A stretch of 64,000 nucleotides of DNA from positions 66,680,177 to 66,744,176 of the forward strand of contig JAKTNV010000009.1 of the NCBI GenBank assembly GCA_022747635.1, written 5' to 3'. The notes below the pieces were generated by a model. The model was given only the letters and a program-made list of their open reading frames with translations, made no database searches and was not told the origin of the DNA. The translations under genes and the position numbers were made by a program. Numbering within the stretch: the first letter of the stretch is position 1; each line of letters begins with the position of its first letter. Below are positions 50,085-59,662 of this stretch, one piece after another. The DNA comes from Hetaerina americana. Its lineage: Eukaryota; Arthropoda; Insecta; Odonata; Calopterygidae.

Positions 50085-50341
50085 AATGCAGCAGCTGTTA
50101 CGAACATTTCATTGGGGACGCTTGGAACATCCACCGCAGAGTCACGACTTAGCACCCAGTGATTTTCATCTGTTCGGACCACTGAAAAATCCTTTGGGTG
50201 GTCGACGTTTTGCCATCGATGATGCTGTAGTCCAAGAGGCTACTAGTTCCTTGCAATAGCAAATAAAATACTTCTTTGATGCCAGTTAATCAAGGAATTG
50301 TAAAGAAATGGGTCGGATGCCTGAATGTAGGGGATGAATAA
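50085..50341 (+). pseudogene. Decayed mariner-family transposase, 3' end
   Basis: The frame from about 50097 reads LLRTFHWGRLEHPP, then HDLAPSDFHLFGPLKNPLGG, then RRFAIDDAVVQEA, which is the C-terminal third of a Tc1/mariner DD34D transposase; the PDLAPSD block carries the third catalytic Asp. A stop follows at LQ*. Further on, another frame gives QGIVKKWVGCLNVGDE and a stop at 50339-50341, matching the mariner C-terminus, so there is at least one frameshift plus stops. The N-terminal DNA-binding and first two catalytic regions are not recognisable. Inactive; different from the copy at 57.9 kb. Confidence 0.8.
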
Positions 50342-53300
50342 GCAGAAAAGTTAAATACATTTCAGGGAGTTACGTTAATTATTATTGCCTTTTTCGAATT
50401 TTACGAGTTATTTATTGACATACCCTCGTATATTCGATTCGAAGATTCAAATATTCAAGCGAAAACCACATTATACCTTTCAATCAAAAGCATGTGGGTC
50501 CATGAAGGTGGGAAAAAGCATAAAACATCGAAATGCCCGCGCGAGTAATGTTGGGGGTTAATTTAGACTCAGCACGAACAATTTTAATTGAAACACGGCA
50601 CTCAGTTCGTTACAAAAACAAACGAGTCATTCATTGAACAGACTATTGAAAACATCAACTAGAACCGTGTTTCACAACCAGTGAGACATGTACAACAAAG
50701 AAATATTTATTTTATTCACGATATATCATCTAAAATATTTATCCTATCTCCTAAGTATGAAAACGCACAAAGACATATTTATATAAAGATATTAAACCCA
50801 TGACATAAAAGAACTCTTTTGCATACATTCTGATCTGAGCAATTACAAATCGGCGTGATTTTTACAAGCCATTCATACTGTCATAAAACCTAAAATTTCG
50901 TTAAAAAAAGCAGTGCATTGTAAAAGGGTGAGGCCTTATTGTGAAGGCATGTCATCGTAAGCAAATATTCAATACCGCTTGAAGAAAATGTAACAATCTA
51001 GAATACTCCTATTAAACAGCGTCCGACATGTTGACGACTCGTAAAAATGGACGCTCGAATCGCTAATACGATAAATTGTGGTAAACAAAGAAGAATTTTA
51101 GATAATAGAAAGACCTATAGTATTCAAGATTGCCAAAATGTGGAAAAAATACAAGCCAATGAGACATTAGTTTATAGACAACTGCATTGGAAAAAACGGT
51201 TAGTTTCGTCACTTAACGATATGAATATATGTACACGTATTTACACGCGGACTCACTTTCCTGAAGTGCTAATCAGAGCCTTTAACTTTATACCTTCCGA
51301 AAAAAATCCCATTTCGGGCGGACCTCGTGCATTGAATGCAACTCGGCGTTTAGATACAATGAGATGCATCCCTTTTACACGCCGTAATAGATAAAAACAG
51401 CAGAGGGAGTCGAATCCACGCGTGCGCAATGGGGGAGGGGGGGCAGGGGAATGGGCGCGTGACGGCTATCAGCCACTACTTCATTGAAGCACGCCGTTTA
51501 CGTAATCGCGAGGAAGGGAGCGAGCAGAGATGAACCATCCAGGCAATGAATCATCCAGGAGGGAAAGGGATCAGTCTCTCAACCCATTATTTTCAAAGTT
51601 AACCGAGCGAACTGCTATTTCCGGAAACGGATCAAACGCAACCAACTCACATTAATTTTACCTCAGAGAGCCAAGGAAGAACTGCGGACGTGTTGCGGTT
51701 TCGAAAAGATACGAGTGTTACCGGATGATCGAATTCCTAATGCACCTTGCCCAAGGAAAAATGGATGGAGGAGTCCTTGATGAAACACTTACTCCCTGAT
51801 GGCTGGAATCACAGCCGATGAAATCCGCCATGCTCAGAGGAAACTTCGCAGCTTTGCTTGAGTCGGTGATATTGCCAGATGGCGTTTCAGAAACTTAGCA
51901 TTTGAGGTGAGAGGATGCGCGTAGTTTCAGGACTTCTAAGATGAGAGAACGGAGGTGGATGGAGAAAGGGGCCCGAGCGTAGAGTGGACACCACGGGAAG
52001 AAGGGTTCGATAGGATAGGACGAGTGAGAAAATTGAAAGAAGAAATTGAGGAAGAAGGGAAGAGTTTACGGTTAAAGAAAGGAAATTTAGTTTCAAGGAC
52101 ATAAGAGTAATAGAACGATTAGGTATTGCAAACGGCATGAACGGTAAAAAAATCTCAGAGCAGCTAATCATAGGAAAAGGTGGTTACAAGGGTTTTAGTG
52201 CCTCTTGGACACCAACCGTAACCTATCACCACGAAGTTGACTCTCAATTATAATAATTAAGGGCTTGAAACTACTTGCGCTGATGGCGAGCATTTCGGTG
52301 CATTATAATATTCAGTTTTCTTCCCCCACGCAATGCTGTACCGCCTTGCACTGACGACCCATATCGTAATTTCAATCGGGAGATGACTCAAGCATTACCA
52401 ATCAAATATAAAAATGCGAAGGCCAACATTTGCATGGCTCTTTTCGCGAGATGAAGTCCCGAGAAACTCGTATAACTGCTTCGCTCCATCGATCGTTACT
52501 ACTTCTAAAACATTAATCATTCATGAGCTCCAGAGACTTGGAAACTTAACAAAGAGCCTACATATGCAAATTAAATGTTATGAAATATTTTCCTTTTTTT
52601 CCGACGAAACAACGACATACGCTTTTGTGGGTTAAATCAAATTAAACGAGCTACCGAAACGATTAACTATTCCTCCGATAGTGAAATCGAGCGGTTATAA
52701 CTGGTAACAACCACTAGCCAATTGGTAATCCGATTAATTCGCTAGAACCTGCTGTCAACAATAATAGCGTAACGACGCATAATGGAGAGACAATAATCGC
52801 TCCATCACATAGTGGGCGCGGCTGATCACGTGACGGCCTCCTCAATCACGCGCAAATAGGAAGGCGGTGAATGTTTTACTGCTGATGTTAAGGTTGAACG
52901 AACGGGGTGATTGCTGGTTCCTCGAATCGAATTTAACAAGATAGACATTCGTTATCCGCTATACAAGGACCCCGGAATGAGACAGGAATTGAATAGGAGG
53001 AGCAAACCGAGGAGATGAAAATTGTGAAGGAGAGATCTTTGCGAATATCCGCGAAACAGGAGGGCGAAGAATAAACATCCTTCTCCACGCACAACATTAA
53101 GATTTTCTCGAAATAAAATGACTGTACTTGGTTCGGATATAACGAGTTTGAATAATAATCGTGTATCATGATTAAAAAACAGTTGCTGGTCAATTGAAAT
53201 GCCGCAAAAAGAAATGAGGAACGCATTCTGGGGATTAGTGATATAGTTAGCTCAGATGAGCACGCATGGCAGCTTTCATAAATTTCTGAGTGGACTGAAT

Positions 53301-53780
53301 AGAGAATAAAACAGAGCGAGAGAGGTGTAAACTACAAGTGAAATGCATTACAGCGAATTTCAGTAGAAAGAAAGGAAAGGTAGATTTTCTGAGCGATGAG
53401 CAGACCCTACGGAAACACCCGGGAGGTAAGTAATTTAGTGTTGCAGGAAAGAACCGGGTTATTCTTTGACGAAGATCACCGACCTTGATCGCTCACTCGA
53501 CGTCATACAGTAAGGGTGCAATAATAGAAGAACAATATTCTGTAGTTTCCTATACAAAATCCTAGGGGTGAAGCCCTTCAAGGCATAATAGGGTTCGCTA
53601 GAAGTACGACAAGGTAAGATATTTCGGTGGTAGATAAAACAATACTCATACGGAAGTCAATCATTCGTTCCAACCCAATGATCACTAATACAATTATAAA
53701 CGCTGGATTGGTCCACAGCAACAACAGCGAACGGTCAACAGTGGATGCTGACTCGGCTTACACCGTAACATTACACCATA
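50342..53780. other. Long noncoding stretch
   Basis: About 3.4 kb without a recognised exon. The 115-codon plus-strand frame at 51047-51394 and other frames of 73-97 codons resemble nothing I know. A short G-rich stretch lies at about 51430-51455. Confidence 0.5.
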
Positions 53781-53868
53781 ACATCTACATCTACATCTAC
53801 ATAATACCCCGCAAGCCGCCGCAAGGGCGTGTGGCGGGGGGTGTTAGGTCACCAACCGTAAAAACGAA
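53781..53868 (-). mobile_element. Very short LINE 3' end, near-identical to the 47.3-kb copy
   Basis: From ACATCTACATCTACATAATA through the hairpin CCCCGCAAGCCGCC...GGCGTGTGGCGGGG to GTTAGGTCACCAACCG and TAAAAACGAA, this matches 47291-47374 essentially base for base, then stops abruptly. It is an 88-base insertion containing only the LINE terminus, with one more copy of the tail unit. The high identity points to recent activity of this LINE family. CCATA occurs on both sides, at 53776-53780 and 53879-53883, but this is too short to call a duplication. Confidence 0.85.
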
Positions 53869-55079
53869 CCCGAATGGTCCATAGAAAAATCTCTCCTTGA
53901 ATTATAATTTGAATAAATTTCTAAGTCATATTATTCCATGAATAATATTAATTACTAATACCGAGCACGGAGATATTCACCGACTGACCGAGCACCAAAA
54001 TCAATTTTTGCCGCTAGATTTGGCGCCACTATTTCACCCGAGTGCCAAACCATTCCAAAATAAATGGCGCTGCTTCAAGTAAAATACTTTGCCAGCTCGC
54101 CAACGTACGTATTTTGAAATCATTTGAAATACACAGATTTATCGTCGCAATCAAAGTAATTAGCATTCTTGAAAAAAATTAATATTTCATCTCTCTTTCT
54201 GTATAAAACTGTCTATTAACAATTTTTTTTAATGCCTTCTTCCAACCAGAGGAGACTGCCCAGCCAGTTTGAGCAACGTACCGGGGGAACTGCAATCTAA
54301 TTTATCAAATCAATCTTCTCATTGATTACTGTAGTGGCACTGGCGAATAAAACTTCTCTTTCGACCTAATACTTGCGAAAACGCACTTTAACTACTTATA
54401 TACGTAATTAACCTGACGTGGTGACAAAAGAGACAAAGGATATAATAATTTGCGAGGCAGGCATTCTCGCTAAAGCCCTTGATCTAGACGAAGAAGACAA
54501 AGATTTAAGCAAACGATGACGACAGTGAGTTGAAGCAATTGCATAGTTTCCAAATAGAACAAGAATACTCTCGCAAAGGGAATAATTCGTTTATTCGGGC
54601 AGCAGGATCTGCAGAAATACAAGAGGAGAGATAATGAAGGACCAATGCTGAAGAGAAAAAGGCGTTCTGCAAGACGAACTACAAAAAATAGGATTTATCA
54701 CTAGCCTGGATGACAGAAAACTCTTGGGTTCTTAAACATGGAAGGTTTAAAAAATCATATAGATGGAGTTTTTTCTACGACGGTGACGCATGGACTGCAG
54801 CAGTCGATAATAAAGATCTTAATTAATGGAAATGTGACCCTACCAAAGGCGAAGCAAATGCAATGACCACACTGGGTAATTAATGAAGTCGCCATTCTTC
54901 AAAGTAAGGGAAAAGGTATGGGAGAAACACGGTTAAGAAAAAAGAAAAACTATTTGGGCATAGTCAGAGGCACTCCAGCTAATTATATACCATAAACACA
55001 GTTATCAACCCCAGGGTCGCTTTTCATAGGTGAAGGTAAGAGTTCGCCCAGAGGTAAGCTCAACGGCGTATGAACTTCA
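53869..55079. other. Noncoding stretch
   Basis: No recognised exon. The region at 54430-54960 looks like a purine-rich, stop-riddled coding relic on the plus strand, but I could not assign it to a family. Confidence 0.4.
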
Positions 55080-55264
55080 CTTACCAGGGTAGGGGGGGGG
55101 GCAGTTTCTTTCCCTGCGCCACCTATGGTTTCCCATGAAGATCTGGTACCCTAAAAATCACTCAGCTTGGGTGAAGCTGAGAATGCCTAGCGTCGTTCCC
55201 GGGAATCGAACCTGGGCTATCCAGATAGTCGCTAAATGATCTACCCACTGAACTGCCATGTCCC
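55080..55264 (-). mobile_element. tRNA-derived SINE (family C), minus strand
   Basis: On the minus strand it starts near 55264 with GGGGACATGGCAGTTCAGTG. A-box region GTTCAGTGGGTAG (55241-55253) and B box GGTTCGATTCC (55202-55212) follow at tRNA spacing. A body with AGCTTCACCCAAGCTGAGTG and a C run near 55092-55100 comes next. The acceptor stem does not close. The CCCAAGCTGA module is shared with the SINE at 45.2 kb. The 3' limit is uncertain. Confidence 0.65.
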
Positions 55265-55900
55265 CAATTGAACAAGTATACCTTGAGAGTTGAATTACTG
55301 ACGAATTCCAAGGACGAATTAGGAAACAAACGACGGAGGAAATCAGCGCATGGAACTATGAAGGAATAGTCAAAGAACCCACCCGGTATTCTACTTCAAG
55401 TTTCGGATTGAAAACCATTCATTTAATTCAAAGAGTACGCTTTTTCTACCTATTTAAATGTACATTTTGGACGGTCTATAATGGCTATTTATTTCAAGCT
55501 ACCGTGAACACTTCCTCTTTCAGTACATTCAGTAATTCCTCTACATTATATTCCTCCTTCATTTTTTATAACTTCTGCTTGCCTTCGTGCTGCCTTAAAA
55601 AAACCCTCTTCCTTCATTTACACTGCCCTCCGAGCTAACTTTGCACTCACGAGCGTTAAAATGGGAATTCGATGCAATTAATTCAGCATTTCTAGGAACA
55701 AAAACAAGAAGTAGTGTCGGTTAATCAATTTTTCGCTGTGGCTAATATTTCATAAATGCCCCAACATAAAATGCTTTTCTGCGGAATCCAGAGATTTTTT
55801 TCCCGGAGGAATTTTCCGGTTTATCAAAATCATGGCTGACTGGCGTCGCTGATAGCGAAATTCCCAGGAGCACGCCCCCACTCGGCGACGATCGTCACTA
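55265..55900. other. Noncoding stretch
   Basis: Nothing recognised. Confidence 0.5.
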
Positions 55901-56390
55901 AAGCTCTTCGAAATGCGTACGCGCCACAAGGGAGCGAGCGATAAAACTCGCGGCCGTGCGCCCTTTCACCCCACCTATTGGCGGAACGGGGCGGCCTGGA
56001 ACGATGCGAACAAAAGACAATCGGACGGGCAAAACGGGAAGGAGGCTCTTCTTCCCGTCACGGCGCAACCGAATGCTAGGTGGCGCGGGAGTGGAGACAA
56101 AAGAGGCAAATGAGGGAGGCGAAATCTCTCCCTCTCGCGCCCCTCCCTCCCGCCCCTCTGGATGCTGCCGCGGTGCCAGCAAGTCGTTTTCATTAAGGTC
56201 AGGTGAAGGGCACCCCGCGACGGAGGGGCGGATGAGGAGGGGGGTAAGGACGGAGGGGTGGAGGCCAGGGATGTGGGGGAAGGTTTCCCGCCGCGTTCGG
56301 GCCGGCGGGGAGGGAGCGGAAGGGTGGGGACGACCCAATCGAGGGAGGCAGGCCTGTCCGCGATACGACGATATATATATATATATCGAC
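55901..56390. promoter_or_regulatory. GC-rich island with G-tract end and short AT repeat
   Basis: CpG-dense DNA with a G-run-rich plus strand at 56205-56350, followed by the palindromic CGATATATATATATATATCG-like run at about 56369-56388. Frames of 177-193 codons on opposite strands overlap completely and contain no known domain, so neither is called. It is a candidate regulatory island by composition. Confidence 0.3.
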
Positions 56391-57904
56391 AAAGCGTCGA
56401 TTGTCACTCGAAATCGATCAGATGATTCCAACGAACTGAAAATTTGCCGATCTTACGTGCAGAAGAGTGTGATACGAAAACTTTCCACATCCAATAACGA
56501 AGATGCCATCACTATATACATTATGTTTCGTCGCTAGACGTTACGGTCGTAATCACTATGAAATAGAAGACGAACTTGATAACCCATGTTGATACAGTCG
56601 ACACATCTCGATACGCCCGCTAGTTATAACAACGTCGATATATCGCGGCCAAGTCGATATTTCTATACACCGTCAGTTGATCTTCAAAATTCATCATCAA
56701 ACAAACCGAACGACAGAGATGGGAGTGGGACCAAGCCAATGGTTGAAGAAGGCCATTCGAAGATCGCATTGCCATGTTAAATGAATACCGAAACAGTATG
56801 GTACGTACGTACCTCGATACGAATGAGTGGCACCTCATTTCACGGAGCCATACCACGCACGCTTGCAACAATGCTACATTTCTCCGTTATTTCGATTTGA
56901 AATCTATCGATTTAACGTTTGAGCCCCGGGGCCTTTGACAAAACGTCGGATTCAATGCCATTTCGGGTTATTACTAGATTCCTGGAATCGGTATGAGTGG
57001 CGCAAGTTACTAGCCTATTACAGCAATTTTCGACCTTTTATATCTCACAGCACGCATGAACTATGCACTTAAAACAATTCTACGGCACGTCAGCAAAATT
57101 TATTTTCTACATTTTGAACTGTCTATAACACTATGTTTGCCATTATAAAGTTCAATGTTGAAGCTTTGCCTTTGTGGAATTTTAATTTTCTCTGGAATCT
57201 TCATTTTATCGCCATTTTCCGAGCCAAGTGAAACTTACCCTTCATTTCTCATTAAAACAAACTGTATCCAATGTTTTATTTAAATAAAAACCACGACTAA
57301 AAATGCCTGCTCCATTGCGCTGTATGACTAAGGAATTAAGCCTATGACAATTGATTTCAAACTCCTAGTGGAGACGTAAAATTAGTTATAATTATTAGCA
57401 GTAGCAGTCGATCGGCCTAAGTTAGGTCTTTAACGAACCCCGTCACAATATACTGACAAGTAGAGTAGTACATACAAGTACCACCGTACTATTACTACCT
57501 AACTTACATGTCACAAGGTATCCTCATACCCTACCTATACTATATATTACAATCACTCGTTCTTAAACATGAAATTGAAAGAAAAATGGAAAAAATCCCA
57601 TCGCCGCTGAAAGAACCTTAGAATAATGAAAAGGTATATTGCTGAAGAAAGTCAATCCACTTCCTATGATACCATCGGCGAAGTTGCCAAGCGAAAATTG
57701 AAAAACTTGAATGACGAAAACATAAATATCCGTTTCTAATTATTAAATACGAATTTCAAATCAAGGGTAAACGCGACTTAATAGTCTTTGTAGCGCGTGA
57801 ATAAGCTCTTAAGAGAATTTTCAATTAGCTAAAAGCATTGCTGTACTTCCGTCGCACAGACAAGAATTAACGCACTCTAACGAAAAATTAAAATGAACTT
57901 TTTA
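56391..57904. other. Noncoding stretch
   Basis: No recognised exon or repeat apart from short ATCGAT-containing motifs at 56390-56660. Confidence 0.5.
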
Positions 57905-57906
57905 TA

Positions 57907-58463
57907 CAGGGTTCGTCCGGAAAATAAGTGTACTGACTCCTGGGCTGGGCGCGCCGCTCCAGGCACGCCCAGCACCGCTCTGACGGGCTGCGATTGGAGG
58001 GGGTATGTTGGCAAGCGACGCTGAAAAAGGCAGTCGGCTCTGAGCTGTGGTGTAGTGAGGAGCTCTGTTAACGCGAACCTCCACGCTTCGACCCACGTCA
58101 CGGAACGCGATGCCGAAGTTTTTGGAGCAGTGTTATTCCATCAAATTTGCGGTAAAGCTTGGGAAATCGTCCACCGAAACTGTCGGTATGATTAACCAGG
58201 CTTACGGGGAGTCAGCCATGTCCAGAAACATGATCTTTCGGTGGCACAAGATGTTCGTGGAGGGCAGAGAAGAGGTCGACGACGAGTCTTCGAGAGGTTC
58301 CCGATGATGCCTTCGCGGGAGCGTTCCAGGAATGGGAACGCCGCTGGAACAAGTGTATCGACTCACAAGGGTCCTATTTTGAGGAATATTAGCTTAAGAT
58401 ATGTAAAAGTGTAATATATTTTTTTTCCTGAGCTCAGTACACTTATTTTCCGGACGAACCCTG
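57907..58463 (+). mobile_element. Internally deleted mariner element with perfect TIRs
   Basis: A 557-base element bounded by exactly matching 30-bp terminal inverted repeats (57907-57936 and 58434-58463), which begin CAGGGTTCGTCCGG. It is flanked by TA on both sides (57905-57906 and 58464-58465), the TA target duplication diagnostic of Tc1/mariner transposons. Complete mariners are about 1.3 kb; here roughly 750 bases of the central transposase are missing. With intact ends it could be mobilised in trans by a related transposase, as MITEs are. Perfect TIR identity indicates little decay since insertion. Confidence 0.93.
58110..58392 (+). pseudogene. Internally deleted mariner transposase
   Basis: The frame starts at ATG 58110 with MPKFLEQCYSIKFAVKLGKS and runs 65 codons through the N-terminal helix-turn-helix region (IFRWHKMFVEGREEV). 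It stops just after the deletion junction near 58300. In a different frame, from 58306 to the stop at 58390-58392, FQEWERRWNKCIDSQGSYFE is the mariner C-terminus. The entire DD34D catalytic core is deleted and the junction shifts the frame, so no active transposase can be made. Family length is about 345 residues versus about 95 codons left here. Confidence 0.9.
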
Positions 58464-58799
58464 TAAGTTTTTTGGGGAAGCATTTTCAACAAAACCGTGT
58501 CACTCCACCATCATGCAGTGAAAATTACAAGCAAAGGTAAAAAAAAGAAAAAGGTTCTGCGAATTTAAAATTGAATTGTTAATAAATGTTAATATCCGGT
58601 TTGGTTATGCATAGAACAAAGTTATTTTAAACCATGTCCATCATCCGGATTAGAAATCAATTTTCCAAACTAAAAACGCTTGCAGTATACTTCACACCAA
58701 ACTTCACACGCAGTGGATTAGTAGATACGCTGTGAGTTATGTTGGTACTGAGAGGATTCGCTGCAGGTTTTTCCTGTATTCTCTGTATGAACGGGCACA
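58464..58799. other. Noncoding stretch
   Basis: Nothing recognised between the mariner and the next SINE. Confidence 0.5.
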
Positions 58800-58990
58800 A
58801 AGCAGCAGTAAGTGAGTTACTAAGGGAGGCTCCAGTTGCTCTCCAAGTGATTTCCACATAGCAACCCAAGTAGGGATCATGACACCAATGAAAACGTCTA
58901 CCACCGTCGCGATTCGAACCCGGGCCCCCAAGAAATGGGAGTAGAAGCGTAGCCACCGAGCCAATCCCTGACTGTAGGTCTCCCAAAATG
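58800..58990 (-). mobile_element. tRNA-derived SINE (family D), minus strand
   Basis: On the minus strand TTGGCTCGGTGGCT (A-box region, about 58951-58964) and GGTTCGAATCG (B box, 58910-58920) sit at tRNA-like spacing, followed by a non-tRNA body. The acceptor stem does not close. The ends and tail are not defined. Confidence 0.6.
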
Positions 58991-59455
58991 ACTTGCGGCC
59001 TCGAGGTAGTCCCGTGCTGGATTCCGGAACTACTGAAGACTCCTCCGAAGACCACTTTCAGTTTCGCGTTTATTAGTGAGGTTTAAGGAGCGAAAACCCA
59101 TGGTGCAGGGTAAGCGTCTTTCCCTTCCCGTCTTGGCTTCCCATCGCTAAAAGTGCACGGATGGACGTCATAAACACCACTCCACCAACATGGCACGCCT
59201 CAACGGGCTCTTGCGACTAATGACACTGGTGCGTGAATGTTTGATTTTCCATCTGAATGATTGCAGAAGGTCTTGGACTCCGTCAGTCAATCCTGCGTCC
59301 CACCCGCGCAAGCCCCTCCGACGCCGGGAGCGTCGAGTGAGCCGCCGCGGAGAGCGATGCGCACCTCGGGAGTCGAACAAACGGTATGGACAGACCGCAT
59401 CAAAGCTCGCACGTATGCACAAAAGAAGACGGCGAAGACGCTAGGCATTTAACGC
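58991..59455. other. Noncoding stretch
   Basis: A GC-richer block at 59160-59450 carries overlapping frames of 84 codons on both strands; no domain is recognised. Confidence 0.45.
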
Positions 59456-59459
59456 ACCA

Positions 59460-59515
59460 TTCTTACGAACCCGGGCCTTCCGGTCAGTAGCCCAGGCTTT
59501 ACTCACTGGAATAAC
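59460..59515 (-). mobile_element. SINE head fragment similar to family B
   Basis: On the minus strand GCTACTGACCGGAAGGCCCG then GGTTCG closely resembles the anticodon/T-arm part of the Arg-tRNA-like SINE at 45.2 kb (CTTCTGACCGGAAGGTCCCG then GGTTCA). Only about 55 bases are recognisable. Confidence 0.45.
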
Positions 59516-59604
59516 ACACCCCATAACGAAATAGAGTTACCTATTCATTTTGTAGCAGCAAAACCGCCTCATTCATCTGGTACTCATGAACTGGGATAGT
59601 CGGA

Positions 59605-59662
59605 CCAAGACCGTGACAGCTAAGAAAATATTTGGTAGATATTTTCACGGTCACGGTCTTGG
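59605..59662. repeat. Two-stage hairpin
   Basis: CCAAGACCGTGAC (59605-59617) is the exact reverse complement of 59650-59662, and GAAAATAT (59624-59631) pairs with ATATTTTC (59639-59646). The result is a 58-base fold-back. It may be a small transposon remnant or a cruciform. Confidence 0.6.

Noticed and set aside
54430..54960. Possible decayed LINE or transposase coding region
   Set aside because: The composition hints at an old coding sequence, but stops are frequent and no diagnostic motif could be recognised.
55956..56537. Overlapping frames of 193 (plus) and 177 (minus) codons
   Set aside because: Mutually overlapping frames on opposite strands in GC-rich, G-run DNA; neither has a recognisable motif.
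57877..58101. Minus-strand open frame inside the mariner 5' region
   Set aside because: It overlaps the terminal repeat and untranslated leader of the mariner and is a chance frame.
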